A stretch of 64,000 nt of DNA from Pseudomonas sp. RIT-PI-S (GCF_025642975.1 NZ_JANZKJ010000001.1:1-64000), one strand, 5' to 3'; positions 1 through 9,159 are shown, counted from the stretch's first letter. Notes: a model not told the origin generated them from the sequence alone. Translations and numbers: made by a program.

Positions 1-43
1 GAGTGTGCCAGCTTTCGCTATCGAGGAACAAAGGAGGCCACCG

Positions 44-613
44 ATGACCGACCTGCTGACTTTGGAAAGCCCGCGGCTGTGGCTGCGCCAGTGGCAAGAC
101 GAAGACCTCGCGCCCTTCGCCGAGCTTTGCGCGGACCCCACCGTGATGCGGTACTTTCCGGCGCCGCTGAGCCGCATAGAAACCGCGGCCCTCATCGGCC
201 GTATTCGCGGGCACTTCGCAGAATACGGCTATGGCCTATGGGCGTTGGAGCGCAAGGACGACGGCGCTTTCATCGGCTTTACCGGATTGAGTCACGTGCG
301 TTTCGAGGCCAGCTTCACCCCAGCGGTGGAGATTGGCTGGCGCTTGGCGCGGGACTATTGGGGCTTGGGCTACGCCAGCGAGGCCGCGTGGACCTGCCTG
401 GGCTGTGCGTTCGAGCAGCTGGGGCTCGAGGAAGTGGTGGCCTTTACCGCCGAGCCGAACCTTCCATCGCAGAAGGTGATGCAAGCCATCGGCATGCAGC
501 GCGATGCCGCCAGCGACTTCGACCACCCCGCAGTGGCGCAGGGCAGCCCCCTGCAGCGCCACCTGCTGTATCGAATCGGCCGGCAGGCATGGCTACAAGC
601 CATGCACGATTAG
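44..613 (+). CDS. GNAT family N-acetyltransferase (RimJ/RimL-like)
   Basis: A 189-residue single-domain acetyltransferase that would move an acetyl group from acetyl-CoA to an amine; the substrate cannot be told from sequence. The N-terminus (TLESPRLWLRQW) is typical of the RimJ/RimL branch, and the pyrophosphate-binding loop is seen as RDYWGLGYASEA around residues 100-111. The start at 44 is chosen over an in-frame upstream ATG at 5 because AGGAGG lies just before it and the extra residues do not resemble the family. The gene runs in the same direction as tesB, about 64 bases away. Family membership is firm; the biological role is unknown. Confidence 0.88.
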   Translation: MTDLLTLESPRLWLRQWQDEDLAPFAELCADPTVMRYFPAPLSRIETAALIGRIRGHFAEYGYGLWALERKDDGAFIGFTGLSHVRFEASFTPAVEIGWRLARDYWGLGYASEAAWTCLGCAFEQLGLEEVVAFTAEPNLPSQKVMQAIGMQRDAASDFDHPAVAQGSPLQRHLLYRIGRQAWLQAMHD

Positions 614-677
614 GCGGTTGGCCAGCACATCAAGGTATGATGGCCGCTTATGTATTTGCGACCCGAGGTGACATCGA

Positions 678-1547
678 ATGAGCCACGTCCTGGACGATCT
701 GGTGGATCTGCTGAGCCTGGAGCCGATCGAGGAAAACCTATTCCGTGGGCGCAGCCAGGATCTGGGCTTTCGCCAGCTGTTCGGCGGGCAGGTATTGGGG
801 CAGTCGTTGTCGGCCGCCAGCCAGACCGTAGAAGACGACCGCCATGTGCACTCGCTGCATGGCTATTTCCTGCGCCCTGGCGATGCCTTGTTGCCCGTGG
901 TGTACATGGTGGACCGGGTCCGTGATGGCGGTAGCTTTTCCACTCGCCGGGTCACGGCGGTGCAAAAAGGCAAAACGATTTTCACCTGCTCGCTGTCGTT
1001 CCAGTACGACGAAGAAGGTTTCTCCCACCAGAGCCAGATGCCCAACGTGGTCGGCCCGGAGAACCTGCCCACCGAGCTGGAACTGATGCGCCAGGTGGAG
1101 GAGTTGATCCCGGCGCACTTGCGGGAAAAGCTGCTGTGCCCCAAGCCTATCGAAATGCGCCCAGTGGCCGAGCGGGACCCGTACAACCCCACCCCAGGGG
1201 ATCCGGTCAAGTATGTGTGGTTCCGCGCCGATGGCGCCCTGGCGGACTCGCCCGCCTTGCATAAATACGTAATGGCCTACGCTTCGGACTTCAACCTGCT
1301 GACCACCTCGCTGCTGCCCCATGGCAAAAGCGTGTGGCACAAGGACATGCAGATGGCCAGCCTGGACCATGCGTTGTGGTTCCACGGCAACCTGATCGCC
1401 GATGACTGGCTGCTTTACGCGCTGGACAGCCCTTGGGCCGGTAACTCCCGGGGCTTCTGCCGGGGCAGCGTGTATAACCGGGCAGGCCAATTGGTGGCGT
1501 CCTCGGCGCAGGAAGGGCTGATCCGCCATCGCAAGGACTGGGTGTGA
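678..1547 (+). CDS. tesB: Acyl-CoA thioesterase II
   Basis: A 289-residue double-hotdog thioesterase that hydrolyses acyl-CoA to free fatty acid and CoA in the cytoplasm. Length matches E. coli TesB (286). Family landmarks are present: the RADGAL/ASDFNLL segment carrying the catalytic Asp, the SLDHALWFHG strand, and the C-terminal SSAQEGLIR with the catalytic Gln. A GAGGTGA ribosome site precedes the ATG. Its stop overlaps the start of the downstream HAD gene by one base, so the two are probably translated together. Confidence 0.95.
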   Translation: MSHVLDDLVDLLSLEPIEENLFRGRSQDLGFRQLFGGQVLGQSLSAASQTVEDDRHVHSLHGYFLRPGDALLPVVYMVDRVRDGGSFSTRRVTAVQKGKTIFTCSLSFQYDEEGFSHQSQMPNVVGPENLPTELELMRQVEELIPAHLREKLLCPKPIEMRPVAERDPYNPTPGDPVKYVWFRADGALADSPALHKYVMAYASDFNLLTTSLLPHGKSVWHKDMQMASLDHALWFHGNLIADDWLLYALDSPWAGNSRGFCRGSVYNRAGQLVASSAQEGLIRHRKDWV

Positions 1548-2155
1548 TGCTGGCCGATATCCACCATTGGGTGTTCGACATGGACGGCACCCTCACGGTG
1601 GCGGCGCACGACTTCGCGGCGATTCGCGCAGCGCTGAGCATTCCCGCGGACCAAGACATCCTCGGCCACCTGGCGAGCCTGCCCGCCAGCGAAGCCGCCG
1701 CCAAGCATGCCTGGCTGCTCGAGCATGAGCGCGAGCTCGCCCTGGCATCCCGGCCAGCGCCTGGCGCGGTGGCGCTGGTGCGCGAGCTGGCGGGGCGGGG
1801 CTATCGGCTGGGCGTGCTCACTCGCAATGCACGCGAACTGGCGCTGATCACCCTGGCGGCCATTGGCATCGGCGATTGCTTCGACACCGAGCACGTTCTC
1901 GGTCGCGACGAGGCGGCATTCAAGCCCTCCCCAGAAGGGCTGCTGAAACTGGCGCAAACCTGGAACGTGCCTCCGCAGCGGATGGTGATGGTGGGGGATT
2001 ACCACTTCGACCTCGCCTGCGGCCGCGCCGCGGGTACCCACACTGTGCTGGTGAACGTGCCGGAGAACCCCTGGCCAGAGCTGACCGATTGGCACGCGCT
2101 TGATTGTGGAGCGTTGCTGGGAATGCTGTCGGCCCCGGAGCGTGCAGGCGCTTGA
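1547..2155 (+). CDS. HAD-superfamily phosphatase
   Basis: A 202-residue HAD hydrolase, probably a small-molecule phosphatase. Motif I is VFDMDGTLT near residue 10, motif II is the LTRN segment, the motif III lysine lies in AAFKPSPEG, and motif IV is VMVGDYHFDLACGRAAG. The ATG at 1547 overlaps the tesB stop; a GTG three bases upstream is an alternative. The arrangement points to translational coupling with tesB, but nothing identifies the substrate. It resembles phosphoglycolate-phosphatase-like proteins, and that name would be over-specific. Confidence 0.85.
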   Translation: MLADIHHWVFDMDGTLTVAAHDFAAIRAALSIPADQDILGHLASLPASEAAAKHAWLLEHERELALASRPAPGAVALVRELAGRGYRLGVLTRNARELALITLAAIGIGDCFDTEHVLGRDEAAFKPSPEGLLKLAQTWNVPPQRMVMVGDYHFDLACGRAAGTHTVLVNVPENPWPELTDWHALDCGALLGMLSAPERAGA

Positions 2156-2171
2156 GCTGAGCCTTGTGGGG

Positions 2172-2186
2172 CCGGGCGTAGCCCGG
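2172..2186. repeat. Short GC palindrome downstream of the HAD gene
   Basis: CCGGGC-GTA-GCCCGG forms a tight hairpin 17 bases after the HAD stop codon. It has no T-tract and resembles the core of the REP elements seen elsewhere in the window; it may act as a weak terminator or be a decayed REP. Confidence 0.4.
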
Positions 2187-2299
2187 GAACGCACGGCTCA
2201 TTGGGGTGCCGGACGGTAGCAGCAACGCCTGCGCGCGACCGGAGGCGTATCGCTTGGGTAAAGGCAGTCGCGGGCAACCCTGCTGCTACGGGCCTTGCA

Positions 2300-2374
2300 C
2301 CTGTGGAGCTGGGCGCAGCCTGCGAACCCTAGGCGTTGCCGGTTCGCGGGCTTCGCCGGATAACGCCCTACAGG
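2300..2374. repeat. REP-type palindromic repeat pair
   Basis: Two facing copies of the Pseudomonas REP type (CTGTGGAGCTGGGCGCAGCC then TGCGAACC, with GGTTCGCGGGCTTCGCCGG and CTACAGG in the opposite sense) fill the convergent gap between the HAD gene and the zinc peptidase gene. The rest of 2156-2367 shows no gene. Confidence 0.6.
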
Positions 2375-3258
2375 CTCCGCGTATTAAAGGTGTCGCACTG
2401 GTCCAGCTTGCCGCCCTCGAACCCTGTCTTGAACCAGCGTACCCGCTGCGCCGAGGTGCCATGGGTGAAGGAGTCTGGCACTACGCGGCCCTGGCCCTGC
2501 TGCTGCAAGCGGTCGTCGCCGATGGCGTTGGCGGCGTTGAGAGCTTCCTCGATGTCGCCGGGCTCCAGCCAGTTCAGCCGCTGCTGGGCATGGTTGGCCC
2601 AGATGCCGGCGAAGCAGTCGGCTTGCAGTTCAAGCCGTACCGACAGGCCATTGGCCCCTTCCATGTTCTGCCCCTTCTGCCGGGCGGCATCCACCTGCCG
2701 TTCGATACCCAACAGGTTCTGCACGTGGTGGCCCACTTCGTGGGCGATGACATAAGCCTGGGCAAAGTCACCGGCCGCATTGAAGCGCTGGGTCATCTCC
2801 GTGAAGAAGGTGGTGTCCAGGTAGACCTTGCGGTCGCCCGGGCAGTAGAACGGCCCGACGGCGGAGGACGCGAGCCCGCAGGCTGAGTTCACTCGCCCGC
2901 CGAACAGCACCAGGGTAGGGTCTTCGTACTGGCGGCCGCCTTCCTTGAAGATCGCCTGCCAGGTGTCTTCGGTATCGCCCAGGATGGCCCGCACGAATTC
3001 GGTCTGGTCGTCGCCGCCGGCAGGGGTGCTCCGTTGCTGTGTAGGCGCTGGCGCGGTGGCCTGGCCGGTAAGTTGGCCGAGGATCTGTAGCGGGTCCTGG
3101 CCGGTGAGCAGGCCGAAGCCCACAATCAGCACCACCGCGCCCAGGCTCAGCCCCTTGCCGCCTACCCTGAAGCCGCCGCCCCCGCCATAGCCACTGCTGT
3201 CTGCATCGCCCCGTGCATCGACCACATTGTCGCTGCGCCTGCCTTTTTTCCACAGCAT
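2368..3258 (-). CDS. ypfJ: YpfJ-type neutral zinc metallopeptidase
   Basis: A 296-residue membrane-anchored protease of the zinc-binding YpfJ/KPN_02809 family (PF04228). A Gly-rich N-terminus (GYGGGGGFRVGG) is followed by one transmembrane segment (LSLGAVVLIVGFGLLTG) and a periplasmic catalytic domain with the zinc motif HEVGHHVQN. A downstream Glu/Asp-rich helix (ELQADCFAGIWA) supplies the third ligand. The start at 3258 is preferred over a start 90 bases upstream because GAGGAGA lies just before it and MLWKKGRRSDN is the usual family N-terminus. It is transcribed alone, divergently from pcaH. Physiological substrate unknown. Confidence 0.9.
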   Translation of the reverse strand: MLWKKGRRSDNVVDARGDADSSGYGGGGGFRVGGKGLSLGAVVLIVGFGLLTGQDPLQILGQLTGQATAPAPTQQRSTPAGGDDQTEFVRAILGDTEDTWQAIFKEGGRQYEDPTLVLFGGRVNSACGLASSAVGPFYCPGDRKVYLDTTFFTEMTQRFNAAGDFAQAYVIAHEVGHHVQNLLGIERQVDAARQKGQNMEGANGLSVRLELQADCFAGIWANHAQQRLNWLEPGDIEEALNAANAIGDDRLQQQGQGRVVPDSFTHGTSAQRVRWFKTGFEGGKLDQCDTFNTRSL

Positions 3259-3403
3259 CCCGGCTTCTCCTCGAGTTTTTTTCATAACCATATGGTTATG
3301 TAAGAACGGCTTATTTTCAGTAGTCGCTCTACCGGCTTTGGCGGACACTCAAAGCCCGCGTATTGACCGTGCGACCTTATAAATCCAATAACAGGAGATC
3401 GAC

Positions 3404-4123
3404 ATGTCTGAACAAGACACCAGTCGCTTCATTATCCGTGACCGCAACTGGCACCCCAAGGCGCTGACGCCCGACTACAAAACGTCGGTGCCGCGTTCGC
3501 CTCGCCAGGCTCTGGTGAGCATTCCGCAAACCGCAAGCGAAAGTACCGGCCCAGACTTCTCGCATCTCAAGCTCGGTAAGTTCGACAACGATCTGCTGCT
3601 GAATTTCAATAATGGCGGCCTGCCGATTGGCGAGCGGGTGATTATCGCCGGCCGGGTGATCGACCAGTTCGGCAAACCCGTGCCCCGTACGCTGGTGGAA
3701 ATGTGGCAGGCCAATGCCGGCGGCCGCTATCGCCACAAGAATGACCGCTACCTGGCCCCGCTGGACCCGAACTTCGGGGGTGTAGGCCGCACCCTGACCA
3801 ACGGCGAAGGCTATTACAGCTTCCGCACCATCAAGCCTGGCCCGTACCCGTGGCGCAATGGCCCGAACGATTGGCGCCCGGCACATATCCATGTGTCCAT
3901 CAGCGGCCCGTCGATCTCCACCAAATTGATTACTCAGCTGTACTTCGAGGGCGACCCGCTCATTCCGATCTGCCCGATCGTCAAGTCCATCGCTAACCCT
4001 GAAGCGGTGCAAACGCTGATCGCCCGCCTGGACATGACCAACGCTAACCCCATGGACTGCCTGGCCTATCGCTTCGACGTGGTACTGCGCGGCCAACGCC
4101 AGACCCATTTCGAAAACTGCTGA
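3404..4123 (+). CDS. pcaH: Protocatechuate 3,4-dioxygenase beta subunit
   Basis: The 239-residue iron-bearing beta subunit of the intradiol dioxygenase that cleaves protocatechuate to 3-carboxy-cis,cis-muconate at the head of the beta-ketoadipate pathway. The four non-heme Fe(III) ligands are visible: Tyr109 (GGRY), Tyr148 (KPGPY), His161 and His163 (AHIH). Length matches the P. putida enzyme. A GGAGATCGAC ribosome site precedes the ATG. pcaG follows 14 bases downstream in one operon. The rest of the pca pathway is not in the window, as is usual in Pseudomonas, where pcaHG stands apart. Confidence 0.98.
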   Translation: MSEQDTSRFIIRDRNWHPKALTPDYKTSVPRSPRQALVSIPQTASESTGPDFSHLKLGKFDNDLLLNFNNGGLPIGERVIIAGRVIDQFGKPVPRTLVEMWQANAGGRYRHKNDRYLAPLDPNFGGVGRTLTNGEGYYSFRTIKPGPYPWRNGPNDWRPAHIHVSISGPSISTKLITQLYFEGDPLIPICPIVKSIANPEAVQTLIARLDMTNANPMDCLAYRFDVVLRGQRQTHFENC

Positions 4124-4137
4124 GAGGAGTAACGCAC

Positions 4138-4743
4138 ATGCCCGTTCAAATCTTGCCGGAAACCCCCTCGCAGACCGCTGGCCCCTACGTTCATATCGGC
4201 CTGGCCCTGGGCGTTGCCGGTAACCCTACCCGGGAAGAGGAAATCTGGAACGAGATGGCCAAGCCCGGCGCCCCAGGCGAGCACATTGTGCTGGTGGGCA
4301 ACGTATACGACGGTAATGGCCACCTGATCCGCGACTCTTTCCTGGAGTTCTGGCAAGCGGACCATCACGGCCGCTACCACACCGAATACAACCTGGAAAA
4401 CCCCTTCAACAGCTTTGGCCGTACCGCGACCACCTTCGATGCGGGGGAGTGGAGCCTGCAAACGATCAAGCCGGGCGTGGTCAAGACCACTGCGGGCATC
4501 CCCATGGCGCCGCACATCAACGTCAGCCTGTTTGCCCGTGGCATCAACATCCACCTGCAAACGCGTATTTACTTCGACGACGAAGCCGAGGCCAACGGCA
4601 AGTGCCCGATCCTCAACCTGATCGAGCAACCACAACGCCGTGAAACACTGATTGCACGCCGCTGCGAAGTGAACGGCAAAACCGCCTATCGCTTCGACAT
4701 CCGTGTGCAGGGCGAGGGTGAGACGGTGTTCTTCGACTTCTGA
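4138..4743 (+). CDS. pcaG: Protocatechuate 3,4-dioxygenase alpha subunit
   Basis: The 201-residue alpha subunit that pairs with PcaH in the (alpha-beta-Fe)12 enzyme. It keeps the intradiol fold but lacks the iron-ligand set of PcaH, as expected for this subunit. SQTAGPYVHIGLA near the N-terminus and HINVSLFARGINIHLQTR are family hallmarks. It has its own ribosome site (GAGAGGAG) after pcaH. It ends 34 bases from the convergent aldo/keto reductase gene. Confidence 0.98.
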   Translation: MPVQILPETPSQTAGPYVHIGLALGVAGNPTREEEIWNEMAKPGAPGEHIVLVGNVYDGNGHLIRDSFLEFWQADHHGRYHTEYNLENPFNSFGRTATTFDAGEWSLQTIKPGVVKTTAGIPMAPHINVSLFARGINIHLQTRIYFDDEAEANGKCPILNLIEQPQRRETLIARRCEVNGKTAYRFDIRVQGEGETVFFDF

Positions 4744-4777
4744 TCGAAGCGTGCCACCTACCCGGTATAGGCGCCGC

Positions 4778-5602
4778 TCAATCCCAACGCGGCGCAAATT
4801 CCGGGTTGACCAGGCGCTGGTCCTTGGGAAGCCCAGCGATCAAGGCCCGGTCTTCGTCGTCCAGCTGAACCTTGAGCGAATCCAGGTTGCTTTGTTGGTT
4901 AGCAAGGCTTGCCGCTTTGGGGATGGCGGCAACGTTTGGCTGATCGAGCAACCACTTGAGCGCCACCTGGGAAGGCAGCACCCCGTGCTTCTCAGCGATC
5001 CGCTGGATCTCCGGGAACTGCGTCACTCGGTTGCGAGCCAGCGGGCTATAGGCAGTCAATGCCAGGCCGTGCTGTTGGCAGAAGTCCAGCAGTGGTTGCT
5101 GGCCCAGGCTAACGTGGTATTCGACCTGCAGCGCCGCCAGGGGTACGTGCAACTCCTCCACGGCCCGGCGCAGCATCGGCAGCGGGAAGTTGGCCACGCC
5201 GATGGCCTTGGCTTTGCCGCTATCGCGCAGCGCCGCCAGCGCGTCGAGGCTGCGCTCCATGTTCCAGTCCCCCCGCCCGGGCCAGTGGATCAGGAACAGG
5301 TCGATATAGTCCAGGCGCAGCGCTTTGAGGCTGGCTTCGAACGAGGCGCGCAGGTCGGCCGGGGCAAGTTTGTCCCACCACACCTTGCTGGTCACATGAA
5401 TGGCTTCGCGTGGCACCGACGTGCGGCTCAAAGCCTGGCCCACGGCCGCTTCATTGTTGTAAGCCGCGGCGGTGTCGATATGCCGGTAGCCCAGGTCCAA
5501 CGCGGTGCACACTGCATCGCTGCAGGCTTGGTCGAGCATCGGCCAGGTGCCAAGGCCCAGCTTTGGCATGCTCAGGCCTAATGAATTGTCGAGGGTTTGC
5601 AT
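4778..5602 (-). CDS. Aldo/keto reductase (2,5-diketo-D-gluconate reductase-like)
   Basis: A 274-residue NADPH-dependent (beta/alpha)8 oxidoreductase. The catalytic tetrad is visible: Asp and Tyr in GYRHIDTAAAYNNE, Lys in VTSKVWW and His in LFLIHWPG. It resembles DkgB-type reductases, but the substrate is open. It starts 15 bases after the stop of the upstream flavoprotein gene, with an AAGGAGG ribosome site, so the two form one operon. That operon would fall under the IclR operator at 7363-7377, which suggests a role in the same catabolic route rather than general aldehyde detoxification. Confidence 0.88.
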   Translation of the reverse strand: MQTLDNSLGLSMPKLGLGTWPMLDQACSDAVCTALDLGYRHIDTAAAYNNEAAVGQALSRTSVPREAIHVTSKVWWDKLAPADLRASFEASLKALRLDYIDLFLIHWPGRGDWNMERSLDALAALRDSGKAKAIGVANFPLPMLRRAVEELHVPLAALQVEYHVSLGQQPLLDFCQQHGLALTAYSPLARNRVTQFPEIQRIAEKHGVLPSQVALKWLLDQPNVAAIPKAASLANQQSNLDSLKVQLDDEDRALIAGLPKDQRLVNPEFAPRWD

Positions 5603-5617
5603 CGGCGCCTCCTTGGG

Positions 5618-7336
5618 TCAGCAGTTATCTGAAAGGCCAGCGGCATGGCGGCCGGCAATGTAGCCAAAGGTCATGGCCGGCCCGAGGTTGATGCCGCCGG
5701 CTGGGTAAAAACCGCCCATGATGCTGGCCATGTCTGCCCCGGCCGCGTACAGCCCGGGAATCGGCACGCCGCTGGCGTTCAACACGCGTGCACTGGCATC
5801 GGTTTTCAGCCCGGCAAAGGTGCCGAAGCTGCCCGGGCGCACCTCCACGGCGTAGAACGGCGGCTGCTCCAAGGGCGCCACGCAGGGGTTGGGGCTGTGC
5901 CGCGGGTCACCTTGCTTGCGGTTGTACAGGCTATGGCCGCGGCCGAACTGCGGGTCTTCTCCGCGCCGGGCATGCAGGTTCCAAGTGCTCAAGGTTCGCT
6001 CCAGCCCCTCGGGATCGATGCCACAGTTGCGGGCCAGTTCGCCGATGGTGGCGCCGGTTTTCAAGTAGCCCGAGCGCAGCGCCGGCTCCACTGGGAAGGG
6101 GAACGGCCTGGCGATGCCCAGGCCGTAACGGCGCAGGAAGGCATGGTCGCAGATCAACCACGAGACCACGTCCGTTCCTGGGGCCTGCTCCACCATTGCC
6201 TTGGCATAGTCGTAGTAACCGCCCGCTTCGTTGACGAAGCGCTCGCCATTGGCCAACACGCCAAAAATGCCCGGTTTGCCACGGTCGATGATGTGTGGGA
6301 AATGCCCATGGCTGCCGTCCGGGTAGGGCACGCGCGACACCGGGCACCAGGCGGCCGGGCTGGCTAGATCGTCCGCCACCACGGCGCCCACGCTTTCGCC
6401 AAGGCGCAGGCCATCGCCATTGGCCGCGGGCGGCGGCAGTGGCAGGTGATCCCCATTGCGAGGCGCGCGTGGAAACGTCGCCTGGCGGCGGGCTTGGTCA
6501 TGCGGGAAGCCGCCCGCGGCCAGCACTACGCCTCGTCGCGCGTGGACATGTACCTTGCCTTTGGCAGTGGCCACCTCGGCACCGGCTACGCGATCACCGC
6601 GCTGGATCAACCGCGTGGCCGGCGCGCTGGGCCACAGCACCACGCCAAGGTCCTCGGCAGACTTCGCCAGGCGGGCGATCAACGCCACACCGTTGACTAA
6701 GTGAGTGGCGCGGCCCTTGAGTGCCATGCCCAGCAGGTGGGCACTCAGGCGCCGCGCCACGTGCAGCGCCGAACGCCATGAGCGGGTGACGCTGAGGAAG
6801 GCGGCCAGGTCCGCGCCGGCCATGATCGGCATGCCCAGCACCGCGGTTTCACGCATCGTGCGGCGCAGCCGGGGCAGCAACTTGCCGAGGCTATAGGCGC
6901 TGATGGGCGCGGCAATCACCGAACGCCCGCCTACGCCGGCGCCCGGGCTGTCGCCGTGGATATCGGCGATACCGTTACCGTCGGCGAACTGCAGCGCGGT
7001 GCGCTGTTCGAAAAACGCCACCATCTCTGGCCCCGCCTTGAGGAAAGCCTCGACGCGTGCCGGGTCGAAGCGCTCGCCTAGCTCATGCTGGAGGTATCGG
7101 CGCGGTTCGGCGGGGTCTTCGATGATGCCGGCGCGCTTGGCCAAGGGATTACAAGGTATCCACATCCATCCCCCAGACCAGGCGCTGGCACCGCCCAGCA
7201 CTGGGTCCTTTTCCACCACGATAACCCGCAGCCCCTGCCAGGCCGCGCTCACCGCCGCCGATAGGCCCGCCGCGCCGGAGCCGATTACTAGCAGGTCACA
7301 GGTGAGCGTGGAGAAGGGGTGGGATAACTCTGGCAT
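5618..7336 (-). CDS. FAD-dependent dehydrogenase, KstD/fumarate reductase family
   Basis: A 572-residue flavoprotein with an N-terminal Rossmann motif (VIGSGAAGLSAAVSA, residues about 17-31), the AAGGF loop at mid-length and the FAD-closing motif YAAGADMASIMGG...YPAGGINLGPA near the C-terminus. This matches the 3-ketosteroid-delta1-dehydrogenase/fumarate reductase flavoprotein family, including the Tyr-Pro...Gly-Gly segment that lies in the KstD active site. No steroid genes are nearby. Operon with the aldo/keto reductase and divergence from an IclR gene suggest alpha,beta-desaturation of a cyclic ketone or acid. The exact substrate is unknown. No signal peptide is seen, so it is cytoplasmic. 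Confidence 0.85.
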   Translation of the reverse strand: MPELSHPFSTLTCDLLVIGSGAAGLSAAVSAAWQGLRVIVVEKDPVLGGASAWSGGWMWIPCNPLAKRAGIIEDPAEPRRYLQHELGERFDPARVEAFLKAGPEMVAFFEQRTALQFADGNGIADIHGDSPGAGVGGRSVIAAPISAYSLGKLLPRLRRTMRETAVLGMPIMAGADLAAFLSVTRSWRSALHVARRLSAHLLGMALKGRATHLVNGVALIARLAKSAEDLGVVLWPSAPATRLIQRGDRVAGAEVATAKGKVHVHARRGVVLAAGGFPHDQARRQATFPRAPRNGDHLPLPPPAANGDGLRLGESVGAVVADDLASPAAWCPVSRVPYPDGSHGHFPHIIDRGKPGIFGVLANGERFVNEAGGYYDYAKAMVEQAPGTDVVSWLICDHAFLRRYGLGIARPFPFPVEPALRSGYLKTGATIGELARNCGIDPEGLERTLSTWNLHARRGEDPQFGRGHSLYNRKQGDPRHSPNPCVAPLEQPPFYAVEVRPGSFGTFAGLKTDASARVLNASGVPIPGLYAAGADMASIMGGFYPAGGINLGPAMTFGYIAGRHAAGLSDNC

Positions 7337-7362
7337 AAAAGCACTCAGCGGGTTTTAAAATG

Positions 7363-7377
7363 TGGAACTGTGTTCCA
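7363..7377. promoter_or_regulatory. Predicted IclR operator 1
   Basis: TGGAACTGTGTTCCA is a perfect palindrome (TGGAAC, 3-base spacer, GTTCCA), 26 bases before the flavoprotein ATG and in the gap shared with the IclR gene. A near-copy with the same spacing stands at 8294-8308 before the next operon. Confidence 0.75.
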
Positions 7378-7493
7378 GAATTTTAAGAAGCTATCTCGCC
7401 TGCAGCCAACCCCTTAGGTATCGAAAGCGGGCGAAGATCGCACGCAGACCCAGGCTTCACTACAATCGCGGTTTTTCCAAAGGGCCCACTACC

Positions 7494-8270
7494 ATGGCCG
7501 GAAGTCAGATCGAACGCGCCCTGAGCCTGTTGGAGCGGCTCACGCTGGAGCCACGGGGCCTGCCCTTGCAGGCGCTGGCCGACGCGCTGGGCATTCCCAA
7601 AAGCGCGGCGCACCGCATGCTCGGCGAACTGTCGCGCTTGGGCTACGTTCGGCAAAACCCCGAAAGCCTGCGTTACCTGTTGACCACGCGGCTGGTTGCC
7701 CAGGGCTTTCGCTACCTGGGCAACAGCGGGGTGGACATTGTGCAGCCGATCCTTGATCGTCTCGCCGAACACAGCGGCGAGCTGATTCGCCTCGGCGTGG
7801 TGGAAGGCCCGCGGCTGACCTGGCTGGCCAAGGCTCAAGGCGCCCGCTCCGGCTTGCGCTACGACCCAGACATGGGCCGCGAGGCGCCACTGTTTTACAC
7901 CGCCTCCGGCCATGCCTGGCTGGCGACCCTCGGCGACGCCGATGCCTTGGCGCTGGTACAGGCCCAAGGTATCGCCCCGGCCGAAGGCTTCGGCCCCAAC
8001 GCTCCACGCAATACCGCCGAGCTGCTGGAACGCCTGCGCCTGGCACGCGAGCGCGGCTATGCCTGGGTACTGGAAAGTTCGGCCGTCGGGATGTCTGCGC
8101 TGGCCGTGGCGGTGCGCCATCCCGCTACCTCGGCAACCTTGGGGGTGCTCAGCGTGGCGGGACCAACCGCGCGCCTGCCCGAAGCACGGCTGCATGACCT
8201 CGCCCCAGCGGTGCGGGCGGCCGCGGTGGAGCTGGCGGAAGCGAGCCCGGCATCTGAGTGGTTTCAATGA
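7494..8270 (+). CDS. IclR-family transcriptional regulator
   Basis: A 258-residue regulator with an N-terminal winged helix-turn-helix (SQIERALSLLERLT to GYVRQNPESLRYLL, about residues 3-65) and a C-terminal IclR effector domain. The start at 7494 is chosen because MAGSQIERAL begins the domain exactly; the open frame extends 132 bases upstream without family resemblance. The gene is divergent from the flavoprotein operon and precedes the TIM-barrel/DMT operon. The paired palindromes at 7363 and 8294 are its most likely binding sites. IclR proteins in this setting usually sense an intermediate of the pathway they control. Confidence 0.92.
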   Translation: MAGSQIERALSLLERLTLEPRGLPLQALADALGIPKSAAHRMLGELSRLGYVRQNPESLRYLLTTRLVAQGFRYLGNSGVDIVQPILDRLAEHSGELIRLGVVEGPRLTWLAKAQGARSGLRYDPDMGREAPLFYTASGHAWLATLGDADALALVQAQGIAPAEGFGPNAPRNTAELLERLRLARERGYAWVLESSAVGMSALAVAVRHPATSATLGVLSVAGPTARLPEARLHDLAPAVRAAAVELAEASPASEWFQ

Positions 8271-8293
8271 GGAGGCAGGGGTTGTATTGAAAC

Positions 8294-8308
8294 TGGAACT
8301 CGGTTCTA
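8294..8308. promoter_or_regulatory. Predicted IclR operator 2
   Basis: TGGAACTCGGTTCTA matches operator 1 in both arms with one mismatch and the same 3-base spacer. It lies 32 bases before the ATG of the TIM-barrel gene, where a regulator would control that gene and the permease. Confidence 0.7.
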
Positions 8309-8340
8309 AATAAGCGAACTTCAGCCTTTCCCGGTTCTCG

Positions 8341-9156
8341 ATGATGGATCGCAATTTCTCTTTGGCCGCGCTCACCGTATTGGAGCTCTCGCCTGTAGAC
8401 ATGATCGAAGTGGCCGCTCGTGCGGGCTATACCCATGTGGGCTTGCGCACCGAGCCGGCCACCGCCGAGGAACATCACTTCCCGCTGCTGGCGGACGCTG
8501 CCCTGCGCCGCGCCACTCACCAGCGGTTGCGCGACACCGGGGTAAAGGTGCTGGATATTGAAATCCTTCGGTTAAAAGCGGACACCCAGGTAGCCAGCTT
8601 CGAACCGCATCTGGCTTTCGGCGCCGAGTGTGGCGCCAGCGAGCTGCTCGTGGCCGGCAACGATCCGGAGCTGGGCCGCTGTGCCGAGCGGTTTGCCGAG
8701 CTGTGCAACCTGGCAGCGGGTTACGGCCTGCATCCCCACCTGGAGTTCATGCCGTGGACCGACGTGCCAGACCTAGCGACCGCTATTGAAGTGGTGAACC
8801 GAGCCGGGCGCACCAACGGGTGCGTGCTTGTGGACGCATTTCACTTCAACCGTTCCCGTTCAAGGCTGGAGCAACTCGAGCAGCTGCCGCCCAGCCGCTT
8901 GCGCTACGCTCAGTTGTGCGACATCGCCGGGCCCCCTCCGGCCGACCTCGCCCGGGTGCTGTACGAAGCTCGCCACGAGCGCTGCCTGCCCGGCGACGGA
9001 GATTGCGACCTTACCGGGTTGCTGCGAGCGCTGCCGGCGGGCATTGCCCTGAGCCTTGAAATCCCTACCCGCCGTTTGCTCGAGCAGGGGCTGAGCGCGC
9101 TCGACCGCGCGACCCTCGCCTTGCAGGCGACCCAACGCGTACTGGAACGCCTCTAG
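8341..9156 (+). CDS. Sugar phosphate isomerase/epimerase-like TIM-barrel enzyme
   Basis: A 271-residue protein of the xylose isomerase-like TIM-barrel family (AP_endonuc_2). Likely metal ligands are Glu in HLEFMPW, Asp/His in LVDAFHFNRS, Gln in YAQLCD and Glu in LSLEIPTR. The family includes IolE/IolI-type dehydratases, epimerases and single-domain 3-dehydroshikimate dehydratases (AsbF/QuiC types), so isomerase, epimerase or dehydratase are all possible. ATG-ATG at the start leaves a one-codon ambiguity. The permease gene begins 3 bases after the stop. The upstream IclR operator ties it to the flavoprotein and aldo/keto reductase. Confidence 0.82.
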   Translation: MMDRNFSLAALTVLELSPVDMIEVAARAGYTHVGLRTEPATAEEHHFPLLADAALRRATHQRLRDTGVKVLDIEILRLKADTQVASFEPHLAFGAECGASELLVAGNDPELGRCAERFAELCNLAAGYGLHPHLEFMPWTDVPDLATAIEVVNRAGRTNGCVLVDAFHFNRSRSRLEQLEQLPPSRLRYAQLCDIAGPPPADLARVLYEARHERCLPGDGDCDLTGLLRALPAGIALSLEIPTRRLLEQGLSALDRATLALQATQRVLERL

Positions 9157-9159
9157 CCC

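Noticed and set aside
3367..3381. Possible PcaR-like half-site (GTGCGA) before pcaH
   Set aside because: Only one half matches the PcaR consensus as I recall it; not enough to call an operator.
5618..7336. Steroid dehydrogenase (KstD) as a specific call
   Set aside because: Family motifs fit, but no other steroid genes are present; only the broad family is supported.
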